Shown: positions 1 to 12,234 of the stretch, in pieces
Numbering within the stretch: position 1 is the stretch's first letter
How the letters are laid out: the number at the start of each line of letters is the position of its first letter
Assembly: GCA_036924285.1 (NCBI GenBank)
Contig: JAYKYS010000007.1
Coordinates: 992,001-1,056,000, forward strand
Direction: 5' to 3'
DNA from: Asterella californica
Taxonomy: Eukaryota > Streptophyta > Marchantiopsida > Marchantiales > Aytoniaceae
DNA length: 64,000 nucleotides
Made by a program: the position numbers and the translations under genes
Notes under the pieces: model-generated
Seen by the model: only the letters and a program-made list of their open reading frames with translations
Told to the model about the DNA's origin: nothing
Database searches by the model: none

Positions 1-192
1 AGGGAATTCTATTTCATCAAGGAGCAGATGGCTTACTAAGGAGAGCAGTTGGTCAGAAGGAGGCGTTCAAGCTGATGCACGAGTTTCACGATGGCACTGT
101 TTGCGGAGGTCACTTTGCTGGTAAGATAACAGCTTTCAAGATTTTGGATGCGGGTTATCACTGGAGAGACCTCGTTCGCTCTTACCAATGCC
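1..192 (+). pseudogene. Integrase zinc-binding fragment of a separate Ty3/gypsy element
   Basis: One frame reads through an integrase N-terminal domain: EFHDGTVCGGHFA supplies the two histidines, followed by AFKILDAGYHWRDLVRSYQC. It matches the integrase of element G (26190-26290; EFHDCPICGEHF and YHWRGMFRDC), so it comes from a G-like element and not from the oppositely oriented pol next to it. The match stops near 192, where minus-strand integrase of element A begins. The 5' part lies outside the window. Confidence 0.7.
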
Positions 193-3069
193 TTCTGGAT
201 TCATGGCAGTAGTAAGCCGAAGCTTCTGCACCTCTCAACTCGTCCCTATCTGCTCGTAATCTTCCAACAGATCCATAACGACAGATTATATCTTCAAGCA
301 CAAATCTACATATGTTCTCTGTAGTCTTCGTGCGTAGTGCTCGTCCCTCCACGTAGTTGGAGAGATCCTCTCGAGCCAACACCAAGTAACGCATTCCTCA
401 TAGTCCCGGCGGCATCATCACAAGATCAAGGACCCATGAAAAATGAATACTAGGTGGGTAGGTAGGTACAAGTCCATCTTTGTAACGGACTTTAGAGTAG
501 AACTGGCAGTGCAGACATGACCCAACAAAATCCACTACGTCTTGATACAAACCCTTCCACCAGTATCGCTCCTTCATCTTCGTATACGTAGCCCAAACTC
601 CACGTTGTCCAGCCCACAAGGTGTCATGAAACTCCTTAAGCAGATTCAGCTTTGTCGGTTGATCATCCACCACTCTAGCAAGCATCCCATCTCTTCTCTT
701 CGGACGTTTCCACAGATAACCTTCATGTAGAAGGTAACCGTACGCCTTTCTTCTGATCTCTTTGAACTCTACGTCACTCCATCCTTCTCGTCTGCATAAT
801 AAACTCAGATAGTATCCGATATCGCGGAACTTTTCCGTGTAGAACTCCTCGTAGAACGGCAGTGGTTCCAAGTCTGAAGTCTGCTGACCAACTTGGCACC
901 AAACGTCTCTCTTCTCTTCATCTTTGACTTCTGTAATCATCTCTTCTATCATTTGTATAACAAGCCCTAGATAACATGTCTGCAACAGGATTATCCTTTC
1001 CTGCTATATGCTTCAGCTCAGGGTTCATACTCCGGATATAAGCAATCCATCGTAGCATTGCTATGTCTGGAGTATTACAGTTTGCTATCATACCTAGCAA
1101 AGGTAAACAATCTGTTTCTACTATCACACTGGCACCTATCAAGAACTCTCGATCTACCTTCATAGCAGTAACAGCTCCCCACAACTCACGCTTCACTTGA
1201 GGATAGTTACGTTGCCTATCTGTTAAGATCCGAGCTCCAAACCTTGAAACAAACCGCACACCTTCTGCATCTTCTTGACCAACTGCCCATCCAATCGCCT
1301 TTGGACTCGTGTCAACAGTCAGTATGATAGGTCTTCCGCTCTCGTAGCTAAGTCTCCTTAGTATAGGTGGAGACTTCAAAATCTCCTTCCGCTGCTCCAT
1401 CGTCTCGTGATGTTCTCGCCGCCAAATAAACCTCTTCCCCTTTCTCAGAAGTGCATACAGAGGCTCGGCAATGTGTGCATAATGAGGAATACTCACACGA
1501 AAGAACACACAAGCTCCTAAGAATCGACGAACCTCAGTGATGTTGGTACAGTCTGCTATCCTTGCTATAGCATCTACCTTCTCTGGATTCGGCCGTCTTC
1601 CAAAAGTACCGCATAAGTGACCAACCACCACAATCTCTGACATTCCAAAACGAGATTTGGTACCTGGCAGAGTGAGGTGTACCTCTTTCAAGCGCATCAG
1701 AATCTTCTCCACATCTCGGATGTGGTCTGCAACGAACTTTCTGCAACCATCAGCAGTCATAGTTTCGTCCTTGTCCTCCATCGGACAGCCTTTCATGGGG
1801 ATATCATCAAGAAATGGGATGGTAACCTCAGGTACAAACTCTCGTAACACCTTATGCATCGCGTTTTGCATATGAGCTACTGAGTTTGTCTCACCCTGAG
1901 GAAGAGTACGCATCCGCATCAACCCCAAAGGTGTACGCATGGTAGTCAAGTCTCTACTCTCCAAAGCAAGCTGAAACTGATCGTAACCTGAAAACAGATC
2001 TCCAATAGAATAGATAGATCTTCCAGCAAATGCCTCGGCTACTTCATCACCACAGGTCCTGTTCCAACATTTCGAATCGTGATGTTGTTAGCAGGCTGTA
2101 AGTCTTGGATGAAGCGTAAAGCTCCTGTCTTCTTAGGTACTGTGAACCATCGGCTAGAGTACGGAGCCATAGATGGTTCAAGAATACCCATCCGCATCCT
2201 CTCCTTCAGTAACTCAATAACCTTCGGTAGCAAGGCACGAGGGACTGGAAGCGGCTTCAAGTTCCAAGGTCATGAGGAACAGTGAAGATAACCATCGGAG
2301 CTATCACACTAGGATCCACACAACCAATCTCTCCAGATGAGAAAGAAAATGCCTTACCATGGCTAACTATCATCTGCTCAAAAGCTCGTTTCTCCACTTC
2401 AGTCAAGAAGCCATCCCCTCCTATCTGAAGCTGCTCGAGTGTCTCTTGAGGAAACTCGTGTCCTATCTGTTTAGGATCTCTCAGTACAAGCTCAGTGGCC
2501 GCTAACTTCATCTGCTGTCGTGAATCAACAGGTAACTGGGTCGCCACTGGTTTCACCTTCTTCGCTACAGTTTTGTATTTGGTGTGAACCTCTGCTTCTT
2601 CACGAGAGCCACACCAGCAGATTGCATCCTTCCATCCACTCTCCAGTCTCGGATGAGGACGAGATTGCAAGCACGAGGCAATCTCCTCATAGACCTTACG
2701 AGAGTGGACAGGGATCACCACTCTTCCTCCCATCTGCCCCATCAACCTATCTACATCATCCAGCCAACGAACAAAAGACTGTACACCTACAAACTCCTCG
2801 TAGACACCAGAAATCATCTCATCTTCACTCAGAACTCCTGTACAACGCAGATTTTCTGCAAACTTCTCCATCTGCCTTCTACTCTTCTCAGTCAGATCCT
2901 CTACTCGCGTGAACTCACTCCAATCATTAGAACTGAAAGTCATTAACTCAGATTTCCCACTATGTACAGTGTGCCTATTCTCAGAATCTTGAGCAACCTC
3001 TTCGTCAGCCTCTTGTGATCCCACAGGCTGCTCAAGCGGGATCATAGTAGTAGCATATCCATCACTCAA
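193..3069 (-). pseudogene. Element A pol: RT, RNase H and integrase, decayed
   Basis: This is a Ty3/gypsy polyprotein in several frames. Segments from 3069 to 2039 hold the RT N-terminus (IPLEQPVGSQEADEE, then GCVDPSVIAPMVIFTVPHDL). 1964-918 holds the RT palm with FLDD near 1803-1814, thumb (RRFLGACVFF) and RNase H (TVDTSPKAIGWAVGQ). 985-398 and 394-182 hold the integrase zinc finger (FHDTLWAGQRG with CLHC) and catalytic core (VLDLV and ADRDEL). The third acidic residue is lost at the left junction. There is no ATG at the upstream end: it abuts an LTR3 fragment at 3070, so gag and protease are deleted. The pol start is nearly identical to element C at 12254-12667. Confidence 0.85.
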
Positions 3070-3474
3070 AGCTGCGGTATTTTATCTTTCCTTTGCTAAC
3101 ACGAAGTGCCATAACTTTCTCTAGACATGCTCTTTTTGTACATTTCGAATTTTAAACAAATACTAGAATCTACAATCTACATGAGAAAAATCTAAAAAGT
3201 ATTTTTCGAACTCACTATGATTTATGGTAAATTTCCCGGTATCAAAAATCTTGTAGAAGAACTCTAAGTAACTTTTTGCTTGCAACTTCGTTTGCAACTT
3301 TTGAACATACCACGGTGATCAGCGCGACGAGACCTACGCCGTGATGTTTTCAGATTTTCGAATGCACACTTCCTCCAGAATCGACTTCTCCGAGGTCTTA
3401 ACTTCACTCAGAGAGACTAACTTCTAACTGAGAGGTGAATTATTCCACTATGTGGAATAATTCACATCACGACA
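3070..3474 (-). repeat. LTR3 fragment (first about 400 bp)
   Basis: Reverse complement of the beginning of the LTR3 at 7954. It starts TGTCGTGATGTGAATT at 3474 and contains a perfect 14-bp-arm palindrome (3435-3448 with 3452-3465, spacer 3). It ends abruptly against the pol at 3069. Confidence 0.75.
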
Positions 3475-3718
3475 ACGTGTCGTTGACGATACCGTTGGCC
3501 ACGAAGCACGTAGATACGAAGAACAAACTACGCTCAATAAAGAGTCAGAATCCCGACTCAAAAACGGTTGACAATAAACGAAACTACAAAAGGAACGGAT
3601 GAAGCTATTATCTGGTTGTAATAATCCTCTCCAAAATTCCTCACGATAAACTCTCGATGCGCCAGTCCACAACATGACAGCCAATCCACAACACAACTAG
3701 CCAGTCCACAACATGACA
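3475..3718 (-). repeat. LTR1 fragment with internal deletion
   Basis: The LTR begins TGTCATGTTGTGGACTGG at 3718. About 580 bp present at 7190-7770 is missing here, and the LTR start is repeated (another copy at 3679-3661, a degenerate one between). The ACGT at 3475-3478 is the LTR1/LTR3 junction also seen at 7950-7953. This piece is therefore a copy of a nested-insertion junction, not an independent transposition. Confidence 0.75.
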
Positions 3719-4195
3719 TCACCCCTTCTAAACTTGTGCATCCTCCGGTATGCACCAACCTATTCATACGTTGTGGTTGGCATCCTATCACTTCCTCCTC
3801 ATCTTCTTCTTCGGGAGCCTCCTCCTCTGGCTCTACACTCTCATTTGGACTCTCATCTTGATCTTGAGAGAGATCAAACTTGGTACTGATCTTCTCAATA
3901 TCTACGTCTTTATCTCGTCGTTTAAAGAGTTTTATCCGTTTTTCCGCAATCAGAACTTTAAGCCGTGCACGATCCAACTCACGTAGCACGTATGTGGCGT
4001 TGTCATGAATACGAACAATCACGTAAGGTCCAAATCAGCGTTTAGAAAACTTCCGCAATGAACTATGCTGGTTATCCAAGCTGCTATCATATACCAACAC
4101 CCAATCATCTTCCGGGATCTTCTTAGGTCGTAGTCGATGTCGCTTATCAAATTTGTCTTTGTTTTTCAAGCGAGCTTTTCGTAACCGTTCCGTTG
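3719..4195 (-). pseudogene. C-terminus of pol with polypurine tract, inverted copy of 6702-7166
   Basis: Reads as the tail of a gypsy integrase (GPYV-like region, IHDNATYVLRELDRARL) followed by an acidic tail (EPEEEAPEEEDEEEV) and the residues MNRLVHTGGCTSLEG. It then runs through a purine tract into LTR1. It is almost identical to the plus-strand copy at 6702-7195. One stop interrupts the tail upstream of 4022. At 4180-4220 a 20-bp stretch ending GTTGGTTTG is tandemly duplicated where the copy meets the palindrome. Confidence 0.8.
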
Positions 4196-4217
4196 GTTTG
4201 ATAACCGTTCCGTTGGT

Positions 4218-4701
4218 TTGCTGATTGGGTATTTGAGACTTCAGGAGTTATATCAAAGACGCAAGAGACCTGCTTCATTATTATTGAAGAGAGCTGGTAC
4301 GTATAGAGATTGACGTAAGGGGCAGCTTAAGGGGCCAGCTTGTTTCTACGACCTGTCGGTGGACGTTTTGGAGAATTGGGAAGTCCAATACACGCGCGCA
4401 AAGTGTCATTGGGTTTCTCTGTGTCTCAATTTTTCCCAGTACACACACCCAGATCCGTCTCTTCAAGAACCGTCTTAACCCACACGTAGTCTGTACAGAT
4501 CTGAACCCAATGACACTTTGCGCGCGTGTATTGGACTTCTCAATTCTCCAAAACGTCCACCGACAGGTCGTAGAAACAAGCTGGCCCCTTAAGCTGCCCC
4601 TTACGTCAATCTCTGTACGTACCAGCTCTCTTCAATAATAATGAAGCAGGTCCCTTGCGTCTTTGATATAACTCCTGAAGTCTCAAATACCGAATCAGCA
4701 A
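4218..4701. repeat. 198-bp inverted repeat made of LTR2 sequence
   Basis: Left arm 4218-4415 and right arm 4504-4701 are near-perfect reverse complements separated by 88 bp. The right arm and spacer form continuous LTR2 (minus strand), matching 32815-33106. The left arm is an extra, inverted copy. It lies exactly where E's 5' LTR2 is interrupted. Confidence 0.9.
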
Positions 4702-5249
4702 GTAAACTAGGGCTTAGCTTGATTTTTCCTTCTTTCGAGTCGCGTAACTTCTTCACTAGACGTCCAAACAAAGGTGCCTATGAAAAGCTTACAACGAGCT
4801 CTAGCCATTGATGCGATGAAAGTGGAGATCCGAAATTGTGTCAAAAGTCCATAAGCTGGGTCCTAGCTTGTTTTATCAATCTTTTGAGTCTTGTAACTCC
4901 TCCCCTAGGCATGACAAAGAGTGCCTATGGAGTACTGACAAAGAGCTCTATCCACTGATGCGATGAAAGTGAAGATCCGAAGTTGTGCCAAAAGCTCGTA
5001 AGCTAAGGCCTAGTTTGTTTTCTCCATCTTTCGAGTCCTGTAACTTCTCCACTAGGCGTCCAAACGAAGTAGACAAGGTGCCTATGAAAAGCTGACAAGG
5101 AGCTCTATCCACTGATGCGGTGAAAGTAGAGATCCAAAATGGTGCCAAAAGCCCGTAAGCTGAGGCCTAGCTTGCTTTCTCATGAATGTCTTTGGAGTGA
5201 CAAGCATCGAAGTCTGAATTTCAGATAGGAGACGGTCCACGACACGACA
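4416..5249 (-). repeat. First part of LTR2 (U3 side), 5' LTR of element E before an inversion
   Basis: Starts TGTCGTGTCGTGGACCG at 5249 and runs leftwards, matching 32251-33106 of E's 3' LTR. It includes the approximately 157-bp tandem repeats (copies recognisable near 4836, 4990 and 5142 by the phrase around AAAAGC). It ends at the position equivalent to about 33106-33127. The remaining part of the same LTR is found at 12668-13603. Confidence 0.8.
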
Positions 5250-7166
5250 ACGTGATAATCATTGTTGATACAAGTTTGATAGTCATTGGATGGGCAGTGG
5301 GACAAGATGATGAGGATGAGAACCGGTTTGCAATCAGATTTGGAGCCAAGGTGTTGAGTGAGCGGGAGAGAAACTACCCACAAGTAAAATGAGAGCTATG
5401 GGGAGTAGTTACTGCTATGAAAGTCGAGAAGGACTATTTGATAGGAGCATCGTTAATAGTAGAGACAGATTGTTTATCATTGTTAGAGATGATTACTAAT
5501 TGTAACACCCTTGATATTGCTATGTTGCGATGGATTGTCTATATCAAGTCGTTGAATCTAGAATTTAGACACATAGCCGAGAAAGATAACCCGGTAGCAG
5601 ATATGTTGTCTAGGGTCAGATATGAAGATGAAGAGGATTTGACGGAAGACATAGAGAATATAGGCACGACCGTTTATGAATGAGCATCAAAACTCATTCA
5701 TGGAGGAGCTATATGAAGAAGAATGATTAGACATTGGGCGTTACCTTGGTTCGCCGACCAGGCAACCAGAATGAGCTCAGTTCAGACAGATCAGGAGGAA
5801 GGCTTACAACTACAAACAACAAGGGGGCTATTTGTGAAAGCGCGCCAAGCGGAATGACGAGATGCCGCAACGAGTTGTGTGTAAGCAAGAGATGCAAACC
5901 GAGCTCATTCAAGAATTCCATGAGAGCTTATGGACTGGACATCGTGGTATTTATGCCACCTTTATCAAACTCAATGAGAGATATTGATGACGTAACACGT
6001 ACAGAGATGTAGTGCGGTTTGTGGAGACGTGTGTAACTTGTCAGATGTACTCTGACATCCGACATCAAGATGAGCTTCATCCTACGTATCCACTTGCAAT
6101 GCATTACAAGTGGGTAGTAGATCTGGTTACGATGCCGGTTGGGATATGGCAGTTGAGATACTTGGTTTTGGCATGGGAGGATCTATCAAACCAAGTCGAA
6201 GGACGCGCTTTGCGCACAAACATTACAGAAGGGGTGTCTAGATTTCTACTTGAAGATGTAATCTGCAGATACGGATGTGTTGAGAAGATTACAACAAACC
6301 ACGGAGAACTGAATGCTCATGAAGCTGATATGTTCTTCAAGAGATGAGGAATCAAGTTAGCTCTTACCATGGCTTATAATCCGGAAGGAAATGCGAAGAG
6401 TGAGTTCGGCCATCCTCCTATTAAGAAAGTCAATGTGAAAGCTTGCAACGGAAGGGTGAGAGAATGGTCAAAGCTTCTATCATTTGCTCTATGGGTCGAT
6501 CGTACAACTCATAGCTCGGTGATCGGATACATGCCAACATAACTAATGCAAGGACATAAATCGATCATGTCTATCGAAGAGCAAATACCTACTTGGAGTG
6601 TTCTACCTTGGGAGGATAATCTCTCTAGAGAGGATCTTCTCGCTCTTAAGATTGTCAGTTGGAGCAGAGACCAGAGGATGTGGAGCTAGCTCTGGAACAG
6701 TTACGAAAAGCTCGCTTGAAAAACAAAGACAAATTTGATAAGCGACATCGACTACGACCTAAGAAGATCCCGGAAGATGATTGGGTGTTGGTATATGATA
6801 GCAGCTTGGATAACCAGCATAGTTCATTGCGGAAGTTTTCTAAACGCTGATTTGGACCTTATGTGGTTGTTCGTATTCATGACAACGCCACATACGTGCT
6901 ACGTGAGTTGGATCGTGCACGGCTTAAAGTTCTGATTGCGGAAAAATGGATAAAACTCTTTAAACGGCGAGATGAAGACGTAGATATTGAGAAGATCAGT
7001 ACCAAGTTTGATCTCTCTCAAGATCAAGATGAGAGTCCAAATGAGAGTGTAGAGCCAGAGGAGGAGGCTCTCGAAGAAGAAGATGAGGAGGAAGTGATAG
7101 GATGCCAACCACAACGTATGAATAGGTTGGTGCATACCGGAGGATGCACAAGTTTAGAGGGGGTGA
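5250..7166 (+). pseudogene. Element J/B pol: RNase H, integrase and tail (downstream half)
   Basis: After an ACGT at 5250-5253 the frame enters RNase H directly (IIIVDTSLIVIGWAVGQDDED), then ETDCLSLL, MLRWIVYIKSL and KDNPVADMLSR. Integrase follows: CVTCQMYSDIRHQDELHPTYP near 6030, WVVDLVTMP (first Asp) and a NHGEL version of DRGEL near 6300. The C-terminal segment runs from 6659 to about 7195. At least five stops or frameshifts break it (for example 5390, 6345, 6848). RT is absent: the upstream half appears to be the minus-strand pieces at 34258-34507 and 58419-59684. A polypurine tract at 7151-7166 precedes LTR1. Confidence 0.85.
7151..7166 (+). promoter_or_regulatory. Polypurine tract of element J/B
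   Basis: AGTTTAGAGGGGGTGA directly precedes the LTR start TGTCATGTTGTGG. Element E has an equivalent tract in the same position (32233-32250). Such tracts prime plus-strand DNA synthesis in LTR elements. Confidence 0.75.
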
Positions 7167-7953
7167 TGTCATGTTGTGGATTGGCTAGGGTGTGAAATCA
7201 TCACATATCTTTATCGTACGTATTTTGATGTTGAGGAGCCATTGGGACCTTATCGTGTCAAAAGATAGGACTCCACATGGACGATCCGTGTACTCTCCGC
7301 TGAGTGGAGTTAAGGGTAGTACTCTTGTTGTCATATGCGAGGTTGATGTATAAGAAGAGAGGTGTGCGGAGCTTGGGAATATAGTGTAGAGTATCCAAGT
7401 CTAGTGTGTGTGTTATCAATATTGTTGGATGAAGTAAGAGACAGTACGAGTGATAGGCATGAACAGAGAGCCATTTCGTGCTCCTTATCTTCCACTTGCG
7501 CATCCATTCGTCATTAAGATCCATTGTCTGTCGCGAGATCACTTTTGAGTATTTATGGTGGCTCATTTAAGAGAGTCGTTCATGACTACGGTGATGGCTA
7601 CTTTGGATCTTATCATTCTTCCCATTGTCACTTACAACGCTGTTTGAGATCTTATTGTCTACATCTTGCTCTGATGTGGTATGACCTCCATTGGATCTGA
7701 ACTTTCCAGCGAGAGTTCCGTTCAACACTTGGGTCAAAATACGTTATTATAGTCGACCAAAGGTGGCGCATCGAGAGTTTATCGTGAGGAACTTTGGAGA
7801 GGATTATTACAACCAGATAATAGCTTCATCCGTTCCTTTTGTAGTTCCGTTTATTGTCAACCGTTTTTGAGTCGGGATTCTGATTCATTATTGAGCGTAG
7901 TTTGTTCTTCATATCTACGTGCTTCGTGGCCAACGGTATCGTCAACGACACGT
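7167..7953 (+). repeat. LTR1 of element J/B, interrupted by element C
   Basis: Starts TGTCATGTTGTGG. From about 7690 to 7953 it matches the minus-strand LTR1 at 64000-63738 closely. At the right end of the window the LTR continues past this point for about 1.55 kb, whereas here it stops at ACGT (7950-7953), where LTR3 begins. C therefore interrupts this LTR in its interior. Confidence 0.75.
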
Positions 7954-9679
7954 TGTCGTGATGTGAATTATTCCACATAGTGAATAACTCACCTCTCAGT
8001 TAGAAGTTAGTCTCTCTAAGTGAAGTTAAGACCTCAGAGAAGTCGATTCTGGAGGAAGTGTGCATTCGAAAATCTGAAAACATCACGGCGTAGGTCTCGT
8101 CGCGCTGATCACCGTGGTATGTTCAAAAGTTGCAAACGGAGTTGCAGGCGAAAAGTTATTTGGAGTTCTTCTACAAGATTTCTGATACCGGGAAATTTAC
8201 CATAAATCAGAGTGAGTTCGAAAAATACTTTTTAGATTTTTCTCATGTAGATTGTAGTATGTTGTATTTGTTTAAAATTCAAAATGTACAAAAAGAGCAT
8301 GTCTAGAGAAAGTTATGGCACTTCGTGTTAGCAAAGGAAAGACGAAATACCGCAGCTTTCTAGCATATTAGCTCAGAAATTGGTTTTCAAAACCAGTTGT
8401 GAGATCAGCTTCCGTGGTGTAGCTGAGAAACTTGTAAGGAGTAGGTCTCCGGATCAAATCCCTTCAGACTCACAACCGGCTTGGAGTAGGCTGGCCCCTT
8501 CGGGGGAATATGAGGGGCACCAAGTTGCCTAGGGGCGGGACACTAGATGTCTCTTAAACGTACCGTGAATGCGTGACGTCTCCGTCTACCCCTGCACTAG
8601 TGCAGGCACCTAGTGTTGATGCTAGAGGGAGATTACCACCGGGTTTCAAAATGGACCTCGCACCTTCGGGTTGTCGGGTTAATTAGTACGAATTCGGTTG
8701 CGGCCCTCTAAGTCCTGCGGTAGCGAGATGGCATCAAAGATACTCCAAGTCGGTACCAATTATTTTGTAGAAAAATGTAGAGTTCGAAATATTATTCACT
8801 TGGGTCGAAAAATCAAGTGAAACTGATACATGAGACAATACTTACGGCACTTCGAAGTTCAAGGGGGCCGGGAAACGACAATGATGATAACTCGGGCTCC
8901 ACGTGTCAGAACGAGGTGATTCCGGTGGCCAGAGGTAGCCGTGGTGGAGTTATTTCGGATGGAGGTGTCAAATGCTGACTGTACGACCGACTCGGTGGCC
9001 GTCCGTACAGATGAACCTGCGAAGCTTAGTGAAATAGTCTTCTTACGTGTAGATTTTTTATCAGTGATTTATTTTTCTGCTGCCATCTGTTTAGGGCGTC
9101 TTTTACCCCTGCCAGGTGACACTGAAGGTTACGTAGGGTGGAGAAAAACCCAGAGGGGTGTACTCCGGAGAGAGAGAATTCTCATCGCATTATCGCATTA
9201 TCGGAGTTTGTCGATCATCGAGCAGTATAGAGTTTACCGTGCGAAAGCTATCGAATAGAGAGAAACAGTAGAACTGAGGAGAGAAATTTTACACAGAGGT
9301 TACGTTTGAAAAGAACTTCTGTCTGATCAGAGTTTTGATATCGAGGGAATGAGAGTAGAGGGCAGAATCGAGTAGAGAGGAGACCAAGAACTTGTACGTG
9401 TATCTTTTTGAAAAGAAAACGGGAAGCTTCTAGGTGAACGCGCTGGTGCTTCACAGGAGCAGTTTTCTGATATTCTGAGTTACTGAACGTGAGCTTTGCA
9501 ATCTGAATGACCTGGAGTTGAAGATCTACTTGCACGCCGTGTGTTTTATCTTGGCCAGATCGAGAACGTGATGGTGTGGTTTCTTACGGTCCGTATTTCG
9601 TGTGTGATTTCCGTCCTCCTCTTCACGATCGTATCACAGCTAGAAGGTTCACCCTTCCCAGGAAACTCTCGCCTCGACA
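7954..9679 (+). repeat. LTR3, 5' LTR of element C
   Basis: Starts TGTCGTGATGTGAATT and ends CCTCGACA just before the gag leader. Both ends match the solo LTR at 52618-53933 (first about 110 bp and last about 60 bp clearly alike); the middle is longer and diverged. ACGT (7950-7953) precedes it as in the solo copy. It contains a GC-richer stretch with tRNA-like boxes (8401-8470) and a perfect 16-bp palindrome at 8591-8606. Confidence 0.7.
8401..8470 (+). other. Possible tRNA-derived (SINE-like) segment inside LTR3
   Basis: TAGCTGAGAAAC at 8420-8431 resembles a pol III A box. GGATCAAATCC at 8451-8461 resembles a B box, with A-to-B spacing of about 30 bp as in tRNAs. Acceptor and T stems do not fold cleanly by eye and no tail or target duplication was found. 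Confidence 0.3.
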
Positions 9680-9754
9680 TACAATCTGGTGCTTCCACTG
9701 AGAGGCTTCTTGGGGTGATTGACCGTGAAGTTGAGTTCCAAGACGAAGAGGAAG

Positions 9755-11451
9755 ATGGATCGGAAGAGCGGAAGCGCTGCTGGTGCTACCTCTACGGCTG
9801 CTGCATCTACGTTTGCTGCAGCACCTACTGTAGCCCCTATGACTGCAACGACATCTGCATCTGACCTCGACACAACTGAGATTCTGAAGACGCTTGCGGC
9901 CCTGGTCCAACAACATCCGATCGTTGGAGGGGGTGAGTTGAAATCTACCAAAGCTTTGCAAGCGATAGTTAATAGATGTGGAAGGTTTGAAGGAAGAGAT
10001 ATTTCTAGATATCTGCGTGAGTACCGAGGAGAGATGGAGTTGGTTAGAGTTACGGATATAGAGATGATAACCAGTTTTGAATTAGCTGTAATCCCTGAGT
10101 TGCGGGACCAAGTTAGGGATGTACAGAGAAGAAATCTAGGTGTCTGGATGAGTTTCGAGCGATCTCTTCGAGAGGAGTTTCTCGAAGAAGATTCAGAGAG
10201 AGTCACTAGAAGAACTGGGTTGAGCAGCAACCCGATCGTATGATGGGTCTGAATGAGATGTTGAGAGAGTTTGATCGGAGATATCGACAACTCTCAACTC
10301 TAGAGCGAATAACGTTAGATGCTAGGAGAACCGAGCTTTTCCTGCAAGCTACCGATGATGCTACGGCAGATCGGTTATGCTTTATGTTGGCTGACCGATC
10401 GGCTGAAGGAGGAGTTACTACTGATTGGGAGAGAGTTGAGGATGTTGTGGCTGTACTAACGAGGCAGAGAAGGGGAAGAGTGGCTGTGGGAGGACGTCCG
10501 CTTGCAGAAATAACTGCTCAACCTCGCACTGCTCCTCAAGTACAGCAACCTCCGGCTCCGGCTCCTAGACCTGTTGTCCCGACTGCAGTTCCTATGATGC
10601 CAGTGGTGTCAGTTCCTGCACAAAGGGCACCGGTTTAAAGACCTGCAGAGAACCATGGACAGCAGAACCAGATCGGAGACTTGATTCGGCAGATGAGAGA
10701 ACTGAAGGTGGAGTTAGCTGGCCTGCAGAGAGAGCAGCCACCGGCGCCTGTTGCTGCATGTCCAGGAGGTGCTCCTGTTCGTAGATGTATCTGATGTGAC
10801 AGTTCTGACCATTTTCGTGGAGACTGTCAAGAACTTACGACTGCTTTACGAGATGGTGTGGTTCGCTACTAGAACGGCAGGCTACACCATTCTTCAACTG
10901 GAGAGCCGCTGAACACGCAGTTTGGGCGAGGAGGCATGAGAAGTCTGTCTCATATTGCCGCAGCTGCAACTGTAAATGCATTGATGGCACCACCGATAAA
11001 TCCTGATGTATATGCCGGACATATTGAGGTTTCTTCTGAAGTACTGAAGAGAGGGGCAGAAACTATACGTAGGGTCACAGGATGGAGAGATCCTGTTGAT
11101 GCTGCGTCTATCAAAGCATTCTTGGACGTGGATAGACACGTTCACTGGCAGGATGCTTCTGTAGAGGAGAAGAGGCGGCGAGAAGCCTCTGAACTTGATA
11201 CTGGAGTTCTAGAGGAGGCTGGGGACAGACGGAGAGTCACAAGGAGACGAGCAGCTCCTCCCGAAGATATCCCTTCTACTTCTGCAGCTCCCCCATCTGC
11301 ACCAGGTCCGATGGAGGACGTGCAGAGATCCCAGCAGGAGCCAACGATTGCTGGTAGACGGTTTACTGCCCAAGAGAAAGGGAAGAGACCGGCTTACAAG
11401 TTGGCAGCAGACATAGAAACTTCAACTGATCTCAGGAGTATCTTGGAGTAG
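9755..11451 (+). pseudogene. Element C gag
   Basis: The first in-frame ATG (9755) follows the LTR3 end by 75 bp. An Ala/Thr-rich N-terminus leads into a capsid-like region (TKALQAIVNRCGRFEGRDISRYLREY, split here only by lacking context) that is conserved in E (13850-13930) and J (near 61900-62000). A frameshift near 10240 changes to the frame that then stays open, apart from single stops (10636, 10794, about 10870, 11449), to 12168. A zinc knuckle of CX2CX4HX4C spacing (CDSSDHFRGDC with the first Cys two codons earlier) lies near 10785-10830 and has a TGA inside it. Gag packages element RNA into cytoplasmic particles; this copy cannot be translated whole. Confidence 0.8.
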
Positions 11452-12168
11452 AGAATACTTGACGCGCAAATCGAGTTTTCTCTTCGAGAGGTTCTTGGTA
11501 TTGCGAAGAGGGAGTTTCACGAACTGATCATCGACATCATCAAGCGGAAGAGACAGGTGATGTCCGAGCAAGTTGAAAGTCAGATGATAGATGTAGTAGG
11601 AGCTTCTGTTAATGATGCAGAATTCGACAAGGTGCATTTTCAGGAGGTTGATGATACAGAGTACCAGCAAGAAGCGTTGGTTGCTGGTACCAACACTGCT
11701 GAGTTTGATGATGATGAAGCTGCCGACGAGAGTCCAACTACTGATAGCGACTTCAGAAAAAGGCATTGGGCTCGTGCTACGACTGCTACACGAGTTCGCC
11801 TTGGAAGTCTTGAACCTGTTGCTGCTTTCGTTGATCACGGTTCGGAGATCAACATCATGTCACGGGAGGTGTACGAGAGAGGTCAGTGGCCTATCGAACT
11901 GAACCATGGTTGGGTGCTACGAGCTACAAACAACCAGAAGGGTGAGTTATACGGCGCTTGTCCCAACGTGAGAGTGAAGCTGGGTGATGTGGAGGTAGAT
12001 CAACACTTCTTCGTGCAATCTTCTGCTTCTTATCCTGTGATTCTTGGTCAGCCTTATATCACTACAGTTAGAATGGAGACGAATGTGATGGATGATGGAT
12101 CTCACTATGCTAGGATCCGTAGTCCGGATGATCGACGTTCTGTGCAGTTTTTGACCGACAGACTTTGA
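11452..12168 (+). pseudogene. Element C gag-pol linker and retropepsin-like protease
   Basis: Continues the gag frame after one TAG. A helical linker (REVLGIAKREFHELIIDIIKR) and an acidic stretch precede the aspartic protease: AAFVDHGSEINIMSREVYER, with the flap/second half ending VILGQPYITTVRMETNVMDDGS. The active-site triad reads D-H-G instead of D-T/S-G. E and J show the same residues, so it is a family trait. Ends in TGA at 12166-12168. Confidence 0.8.
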
Positions 12169-12234
12169 GAGATTCTCCTATCTGTAGGAGTAAGGGTTTT
12201 TTGAAACCACTCTTGTAGGACAGGATACCAAGAG

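Noticed and set aside
2520..2946. Plus-strand genes opposite element A pol
   Set aside because: Long open frames here are antisense shadows of the pol reading frame; they carry no independent motif.
8401..8470. A functional tRNA gene
   Set aside because: A- and B-box-like strings are present but the acceptor, D and T stems do not pair properly.
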